Assembly (NCBI RefSeq): GCF_030272615.1
Contig: NC_081408.1
Span: 404,537,889 to 404,601,888 of the forward strand
Length of the DNA stretch: 64,000 nucleotides
Direction of reading: 5' to 3'
DNA from: Cryptomeria japonica
Taxonomy: Eukaryota; Streptophyta; Pinopsida; Cupressales; Cupressaceae
In this document: positions 57,061 to 64,000 of the stretch, in pieces
Numbering within the stretch: the stretch's first letter is position 1
How the letters are laid out: every line of letters begins with the position of its first letter
Notes under the pieces: model-generated
Databases searched by the model: none
What the model was told of the DNA's origin: nothing
The model's input: the letters and a program-made list of their open reading frames with translations, nothing else
Translations under genes and position numbers: made by a program

Positions 57061-58515
57061 GCAACATTCAAAACCTCTTTCAAAAAGCAAGTAATGGATG
57101 AGAAGAGTCACGACCCATGGTATGAGCAAGTCAAATTGACATTAGAACATGATCCAACCAATCCTAAGATTGAAGGGTATACATTAGACGAAGATGAGTT
57201 GCTCAGATACAATAATAGAATCTATATTCCTAATTCAGGAGACTTAAGGGAAGTAGTCTTGTCTGAGGCTCACAAAGCCCCTTATTCAGGGCTCCCAGGA
57301 GTTAACAAACTTTATGCAGATTTAAAGAAGTTATACTTTTGGCAAGGGATGAAGAATGACATAGTCAAGTATGTTGCTAAATGTTTGGAGTGTCAAAGAG
57401 TAAAAGCAGAACATAGACATCCAGTTGGATTGTTACAATTACATGATGTACCTCAACACAAGTGGCAAGTTATTAGCATGGATTTTGTGCAAGGGTTACC
57501 CACGCCACCTTCTAGACATGATACAATAATGGTGGTAATTGACAAACTCACTAAGGTGGCACACTTTATACCAAGGAACCTGACGGATGATGCACCCACC
57601 TTGGCTAGGCATTTTGTTAAGGAAATATTTAGGTTGCATGGAATACTAGAGAAAATCATATCAGATAGAGATGCTAGATTCACTTCAAGGTTTTGGACCA
57701 CCCTTCAATCAGCTCTGGGAACTCAACTAAATTTTAGCATTGCATACCATCTTGAAACTGACGATTAGACAGAAAGGACAAATCAGATTATGGAAGACCT
57801 ACTTCGCATGTACTGCATGGACCAATAGAAGAAATGGGAAGAGTACCTACCTCTGGTAGAGTTTTCTTACAATAATACATATCAAACATCTTTGGGAATG
57901 GCACCTTTCGAAGCATTATATGGTAGACCATGTCGAACACCTTTGAGTTGGGATAGTCTTGAAGATAAAGTAATTATTGGACCAGATATGTTGAAGGAGA
58001 TGGAAAGAAAAACTAAGGAAATTAGACAGAGATTGAAGGAAGCCTTAGATAGGCAGAAAAGTTATGCCGAAAAGAACAAGACACCAAGGGAGTTTGAGGT
58101 GGGAGAGAAAGTCTTCCTAAGGGTTAGGCCACACATGAGTTCCATAAGGTTTGGGAAAAATACTAAGCTTGCACCTCGTTATGTTGGACCCTTTGAAATA
58201 TTGGGAAGGATTAATCCAGTTGCATACCGGTTGGCCTTACCTCCCTAGTTGAGCTGAGTCCATGATGTCTTCCATGTATCTCTTCTTAAAAAGTATGTAC
58301 CTGATGAGAAACACATTTTGAATTGGGATGCTTTATAGGTCCAGGAAATGGGAGGAATAATGATAGAGCCATTCAAAATCTTGGAGAGGCGCCAATGCCA
58401 ATTGCGCAACAGAGAGGTTGATCAATGCAAAGTACAATGGAGCCAGTATGATGAGAAGAACGCCACGTGGGAAGATACTAGAGAGATGCAGCAGTTGTTT
58501 CCTTTTTTGTTTTAA
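57061..58515 (+). pseudogene. Chromovirus integrase with C-terminal chromodomain-like region
   Basis: Zinc-binding region: EAHKAPYSGLPGVNKLY, where the second His of the HHCC set is Leu, with CLECQ intact. The catalytic core keeps D (SMDFVQGLP, 57475), D (SDRDARF, 57660) and E (ERTNQIMED, 57775), the last just after a TAG near 57766. GPFEILGRINPVAYRLALP (to 58248) is the GPY/F module, followed by stops. The tail ILERRQCQLRNREVDQCKVQ ... WEDTREMQQLFPFLF (58380-58515) matches the chromodomain-like end of Tekay/Del elements, thought to guide integration into heterochromatin. The stop is at 58513. Confidence 0.9.
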
Positions 58516-58575
58516 TCATGAACTATAGACTCTTTTGGATGTGTTCAATCAGTGCATCAGGACAATGCACAAATT

Positions 58576-58588
58576 AAGGGGGGGAGGA
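58576..58588 (+). promoter_or_regulatory. Polypurine tract
   Basis: aagggggggagga, directly in front of the 3' LTR start TGTCACAACCC. Confidence 0.92.
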
Positions 58589-61526
58589 TGTCACAACCCT
58601 CCTCTATCACTTTTTGATTTAAATACAATTCTATTATATTTTCAGTTAAGCTATTTAAATGATTGAATAAATGTTATAAAAGAATAAAATGAATACACAC
58701 ACACACACTTGGAGAATATAATTCAAAAGGCATTATTTTTATTTATTTATTTTTCACTCCCAATTATGGCACATGTTGTAGGAAGAATAAGAAGCTTCTA
58801 GATGAATCTCCACCACCTTGCATGTAACTCCCCCCACTAAGTTTTCAATCAATTTGCATGAGTCCAATATTGGAAAAGAATCTCTTTTTTAATTAAATTC
58901 TCTAGATAGTGGAATTGACGTATTTTTCTTATAAAATTGTATACAAGTTTCAAAGAAGGGAGTTGATTATGTTTGAAGGAAATTTCCCAAGTTTTTCTTT
59001 GGTAGTCTCATTTTTGTTGCAGGATTTTTAAGTTCTAGCTAGAGGATTCAACATCAATCTTCAGTAAACCAAGTTCTCTCCTTTTGTCATATGAGGAATT
59101 TGTATTTATCAAAAATATATATAGTTTCTAGATTCCTTAATTGAATATAGTTTCTGAAAGAAATCATTTTTTTTGCTAGATAGGAAGAAAATCTATTTTG
59201 TTTTCTTTAAAGAAATGCAGTGATATAATTCTTTCTCTTTTTAAATACATATGCAGATTTCTCTTGCATATTTTATTTAATCTATTTAAAAGGTAGAAAA
59301 TCAGATTTTTTGCTTTTTTGTTTTCTCTTGAAAATTAGAGATGATATTGAATACAAAAATAAATAAATCTCTCTCTTTAAAAATCTTCCATGTATGAATA
59401 AATGATATGAATCTTAATATTTATTCTCTCTTGAATTCTTTTCTCTAGCTCTTCGAATGGAAATCTGAAAGTAAAATTTCATCCTTTAATTAAATTTTAC
59501 TTCTCTGTGAACAAAAAATCTGATAACAAGATATAAACCGCCAGGGAAGTGGTACCCTCCACTTCCCCTGTGGTCACTGTCACGGCAGTGGCCGCGAGGT
59601 AGTGGAGGGGACCACAAGGTCCCCTCATCACTGCGGACCTGCTTCCACAGACCCACAGTGGTGATGGGACCTATGGGCCCCACTCCCCACTAACCCCCTT
59701 AAACAAGATTCGCCTTGCTTTTATATTTATTTTTTTTATTTTATTTAAGTTTGTTTTTTCATATATAAATATAAATGTATAAATTTCAAATTAGGAATTG
59801 TTAAATTCTTTTCTTAGAATAAATTTTAAGTTATTAAATTTAACTTAGACAAATTTATAAATCTCGGGGATTAATGTGTAGTAAATTCCTAATTAATTTA
59901 TCTTAAGTAAATTTTATATTTGTAAATTATATGATTAGAATTGTTCAATCAATTTAAAATCCATTGGGGCACTTAGTTGGCATTTAGCAATTAATCCATA
60001 TTAATATTATTTGAAGTTAAATTCTATCTTTGGGGCTAGTGGCTTATAAGCAATATTCTTGCATGTAACTTACACTACCTTCGCCTCATGCAATTGCTTT
60101 ACATTGATTACATTTATTGGCGTTCCATCTCCATGCAAATTTCATGTTCAATTATTAATATGCAAGTTTCCTAAATGGCATTATTACGCAAAGTTATATT
60201 TCAAGTTTTGAATAATAAATAATGTTAGTTACGTTTTTTTTATTCCATGTAATTCATCAAGTAGTTATTTCAATTAATTGAGCTTTGCAATGTCTAAATT
60301 ATACGCGTTCAATTCATAATTATTTTCCAAGCATGATGTTTATCATAAGTTAGAAAATTAAATAAAGGAAGTTGGAAAACCAAAACCTAGCAACGTTTGG
60401 TATATATAGTGCCTCTGGGTCATGCTTACGGGTAATGTCGTCGTGTTGAACTACTGCACTTAATGCCTAATAAAGCTGCATCAATGACGTATGTGGCATC
60501 ATCCCTATAAATCGTCGGGGAGTAGTAAGGGACACTTGGAAGTTAAAATCCAAGGGGTGGGTAATCCTCCTTCGATCGATAATTTAATAAGATAATTCTA
60601 AAGCGATCTTTCATCCGCTGAGTTAAACTATAGTAAACCCTATAGGGATGATGAGTGAAATGCTTTTATGAAATTGATTTAATCTCGAAGATTTGTTGAC
60701 AATTGGTCAAGGGTGATTCTTACGATAAGAATTAGGATCTAGTGTTTTAGGCCACAAGTAATAGGCCATCTTGAGCCTTTGCTTAAGCGCTACCACCGTG
60801 GGTAGCAACCACAGAGAAAGTGTCTGGGACATTGACCCTAGAAAGGGTTGCGTACCCACTAATCTGTTTACATCAAACCATAGAGTAGAAAATAGAACTA
60901 CATACTTTACGCCTTGATCCCATGCCAAAGTGGGTATGTAGGCAATCTTGGGACGGAGTTGTCCCTCGTACTCAGGCGTTCGTGGGTGGGGTCTAGGCTT
61001 GGTATAGAAGGATTGAATAGAATCCTAATTTGAAAGATAATTAAAATGGAAAAAGTAATTCAATGCATACTCGGAAGCAATCCCGTATATATTCGCTTCA
61101 CTTCCCGAGGCTTTAAGCCAAATTCTGAGGCGAAATTCAAGCTTGTATTATGTTATTTAATTACTCCTAAGGATGGCGACCTTGGTGCACTCCTTTTAGA
61201 AGAGTGTAGTACTTAGTGAGTGGCTCAGGACCTGAATGGTCCCGATGAGTCTAAGTCTCTGGCCAGAGCACCTCCTATCCCGATTGGATAGATGCCTACC
61301 CCGTATGGGTAGATGCCTATCTCATATTGGATAGATAAAATCTTATGTCCCGTATGGACAAATGCCTAACCCGTATGGTTAGATGCTCATCTCAGATGGA
61401 TGAATGCCTAATCCAAATGGATGGATGCCCAGAGTATGCGATTGAATCAAACACAATGATTAAATTAAACACAAAAAAAAATAAAAATGGTCAACTTTGT
61501 TGAGTTAATTAAGGTGGGTTATTACA
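58589..61526 (+). repeat. 3' LTR of the chromovirus, with two deletions
   Basis: 2938 bp, collinear with the left LTR except for a gap of about 510 bp. The gap joins gatataaacc (matching 51329) to the equivalent of 51845, removing the TA tract. A second gap of about 47 bp lies near 59034. It ends gggttattaca and is followed by atacc. Confidence 0.92.
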
Positions 61527-61531
61527 ATACC

Positions 61532-64000
61532 CATCACTAAACTGATGACCTAGGGTCCCAACTTGATAATGGTGATAAAAAGACAAATTTTTGACAAGGT
61601 ATAGACTCCTTAATGGTCACCTAAGATTTTATTTAAAGGCTTGATTTTTGGGATCTCCAAAACCTGATTTTGGGAATCTAAGTGCAAGTTATGTGCTAAA
61701 GGAAGGTCATGCCAAACTCTAAGATCAAACTAAGGAATGACAATGCAATAGTGGATTCAAGAATTAGGAAAGATAGTGATTATGCAAGGTTTAACCCAAG
61801 ATGGTACCTATGTTTCAACGTGCAAAGTTAAAATGAGACCCCAATTTTTTTTATGTTTTTAGCCTCCCATGTTTTGAAACTTGAATGTTTTGAGACAGTT
61901 TTGGGATTTATTTGTTTTGACAATTGCATTTGGGTAATTGTTTGACAGTTTTGAGAATGATTTATTTCGATTGAGTTGTGTTTTTTATTAAAACATTTAT
62001 TTTTACACTCACATAAGACACTTCAAGCTGAATGGTTGTTTGACTTTGAAAAATCTGAGTGAGATCTGAGGGGCCTAGATTAGCCCATTTTTTAAATAAT
62101 TGGTCTTGACAATTTGAAAGTATTTGAAAATATTTACAACCTAGTTGGAAATGGTTGATATTTGTTGAGGCCCTTAGGTTATAATACCACAAACACTGCA
62201 AAAAATAGAGATTAGGTGGCGCTAACTCCCCAACATGACATTGGTACACCTTCTCTCTTACCCCAAGGTTCAAAAATCTTAAGGATTGGGGATTTTCCTA
62301 TCTCACAATCTAGGGTACATGGAGGGTATCTTTGGGGTATGATGCACACTCCCTGAACCAATGAAGCAATCATTGGCTAAGAGGGACCTCAAAGAGACCA
62401 ATCTGGACTGATCAGCAAGAGTAAAACAATAGAAACCCAAGGACATGATGGAGGAAATGTAGAACATATTAAATTATAACATGAAAATTGATTACAACCA
62501 ACCGGTAACAATTAGGTTACAGAAACCGGCTCACAAGCCTGCTAAAACATTCTCAAAATACAGAACAGGTCACAACCGGGACCTCAAATCTTAAGATCTA
62601 TCTTCTATGCTTAGTCTAACTTCTTGGTTACATTCTAATGCTGTATTACAATGATTTATACAATCCAAGGGGATTTGGTCAGCCCAAAAAGGGATCAAAA
62701 CCTTAAGAACAAGACCTAATGTGCCAAACCAACAAGGTCAACCTCTGCCAAATAAATTTCTCTGGAAAATCCAAAGGGTGAAGAGTAGATCATGGGAAAA
62801 GGTCGGCCACATGCCAAGAAAAAATAAAATCAACGCTCAGGGCTCTGCAAGCTATGGAAGGGGATCCAGTAGATCACCAATGCAAATATGTCCAGGCAAC
62901 TGGTAACAGGAAACTATCAATCGGTAATAGGAAACTATCTCGGAAACCGGTAGAGATAACTTGCCAAAAAATGATCCAAATGCTTTACGGTTTGGGGATA
63001 AGGAAGATGATCAAGCCTTCAAGTAAAATCCAACTCCACAAATTCTGGTGAGTTGAATCTGGGACACACAGAAAGAAATGTTAAAACTACAAACAGAAAG
63101 GAAATATTTTTGGTTGATGCAAGATTGCTATGAACCGAGGATGCTCTTGCATCAACAAACAAATATGGGATTTAGGCTGCTAAAGCAATTGGTTCATTGT
63201 GGGGAAAATTTAGGGGCTTGATGTCTATACATGCAACAATGACTCACTAAATAACCTATTCCATCCCTTATAAAAACTGGTTTGATATACCTCAAATGAT
63301 TGTGGGTATTGGGGAGTTGTTGGTATAGCTAAACATCACAAATAGCTTCGGCTATTTATATAGCAGACCAAAGGAAAGTACTACTTAGATTCATCCCTTA
63401 GGGTGAGTAATTTTTTCCAACAAGGTAGGCTATTTTCTACAAAAGGAAAATTTGGGCATCCGATGAGACCATAAATTATCTCACATTTAACCCATTAAAA
63501 TCATCTATTTCTTATTAGTGCATTGATATTAAAGTGGGTTTGAGTAATAATTGGAAGTTCTTTAGCATGTTTAAGATAAAATGTAAAGTAGATATTTGGT
63601 TTATTTTCACTAAATAAGTGTGATAGAAATTTCTTCTAACATGTCTCCATGAGTGTGAAATATATAAAAAATGCAGTTGAATGAGTTATTGAATAACTCG
63701 TGACAAGAAGAAACTTCCAAAATAATTGTAGCATAGAGCTCTAGACATTAACTCCAAAAAACTCCAAGCATTGTAGAAGGATTTGAATACATAAAGAGAA
63801 GATAGATAAGACTCTTAAAGACCCCTAAAACACTCCAACATTCAAACAAAATAATGTAGCATTAATTATTCTTAAATCAATGGGAAAAGTATCAATTTCA
63901 TGCAAGTTGCAGTTGTACACTACACTACGTTTGCTTTCTCCAACAAACATAATTCAAGTTACCAAAGCACTCCAATGTAATTGCATTATTTTTTCATGTT
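61532..64000. other. Unassigned right flank
   Basis: Continuation of the sequence into which the chromovirus inserted. No recognisable coding. 62490-62960 contains several accgg/ccggt words (for example aaccaaccggtaaca near 62500, aaaccggtagag near 62945), reminiscent of the Sirevirus-like LTRs here but without identifiable termini. A tatttatatagc near 63352 is TATA-like. Confidence 0.4.

Larger units (their letters stand above)
50332..61526 (+). mobile_element. Ty3/gypsy chromovirus (Tekay/Del-like), complete with TSD
   Basis: 11,195 bp between atacc duplications (50327-50331 and 61527-61531). LTRs are 3505 bp (left) and 2938 bp (right), with a tRNA-Met-type primer site. Gag, protease, RT, RNase H, integrase and a C-terminal chromodomain-like segment come in Ty3 order, followed by a strong polypurine tract. 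Long LTRs plus that chromodomain sequence fit the Tekay/Del lineage. Three frameshifts and several stops inactivate it, but all domains are present. Confidence 0.93.

Noticed and set aside
56802..57701. Two minus-strand ORFs opposite RNase H and integrase
   Set aside because: Shadows of the chromovirus pol frame.
1..64000. tRNA, rRNA or a conserved single-copy host gene
   Set aside because: I looked for conserved coding outside the elements and for cloverleaf-like sequence and saw none convincing by eye; a software scan could still find a decayed one.

Overview
The window is AT-rich plant nuclear DNA made almost entirely of transposable elements. I found no convincing single-copy host gene, tRNA, rRNA or CRISPR array. 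The mix is one plant LINE, Sirevirus-like Copia elements, a chromodomain Ty3/gypsy element with LTRs of about 3 kb, gag-only LTR elements, long solo LTRs and two copies of a plant mobile domain (PMD) sequence. It suggests a large repeat-rich seed-plant genome; a gymnosperm is my best guess, from repeat style only.

Layout. 1-3030: LINE on the minus strand, cut by the window edge just before the reverse transcriptase active-site box. 3938-4494: two LTR ends of one family placed back to back. 4261-10210: a Ty3-like element with gag and a long acidic ORF but no pol. 10211-24324: a Copia element lacking its 5' end, split by two later insertions. The first is a 3792-bp solo LTR (12373-16164, TSD tagtg) holding 17 copies of a 23-bp repeat. 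The second is a complete 5.2-kb gag+ORF2 element without pol (17489-22655, TSD tcaag). 27290-30870 (minus) and 39060-44170 (plus): two diverged copies of a PMD unit, head to head. Between them, a putative TGTAGACAC...GTGTCTACA LTR (32051-38770) is itself interrupted by a second complete gag+ORF2 element (33247-38050, minus, TSD catct). 41639-43198 and 45354-46585: LTRs of the same Sirevirus-like group, the first inside PMD copy B. 47900-49850: remnant of a Q/N/P-rich ORF. 50332-61526: an 11.2-kb Tekay/Del-like chromovirus with TSD atacc. 61532-64000: unassigned.

How the parts work together. Nothing here looks able to transpose alone. The LINE is nearly intact but has one in-frame stop and one homopolymer frameshift. 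The chromovirus keeps its RT and integrase catalytic residues but has three frameshifts, several stops and a changed RNase H residue. The Copia has lost key protease, integrase and RNase H residues. The two gag+ORF2 elements keep the cis signals (LTRs, tRNA-Met-type primer site, doubled polypurine tracts) and would need pol from a related Sirevirus.

Most notable candidate: the gag+ORF2 family. Two diverged copies share a coiled-coil gag with four CCHC-type knuckles and, where pol should be, a second long coiled-coil protein whose C-terminal part is recognisably conserved. All boundaries and similarities were read by eye, without alignment software.
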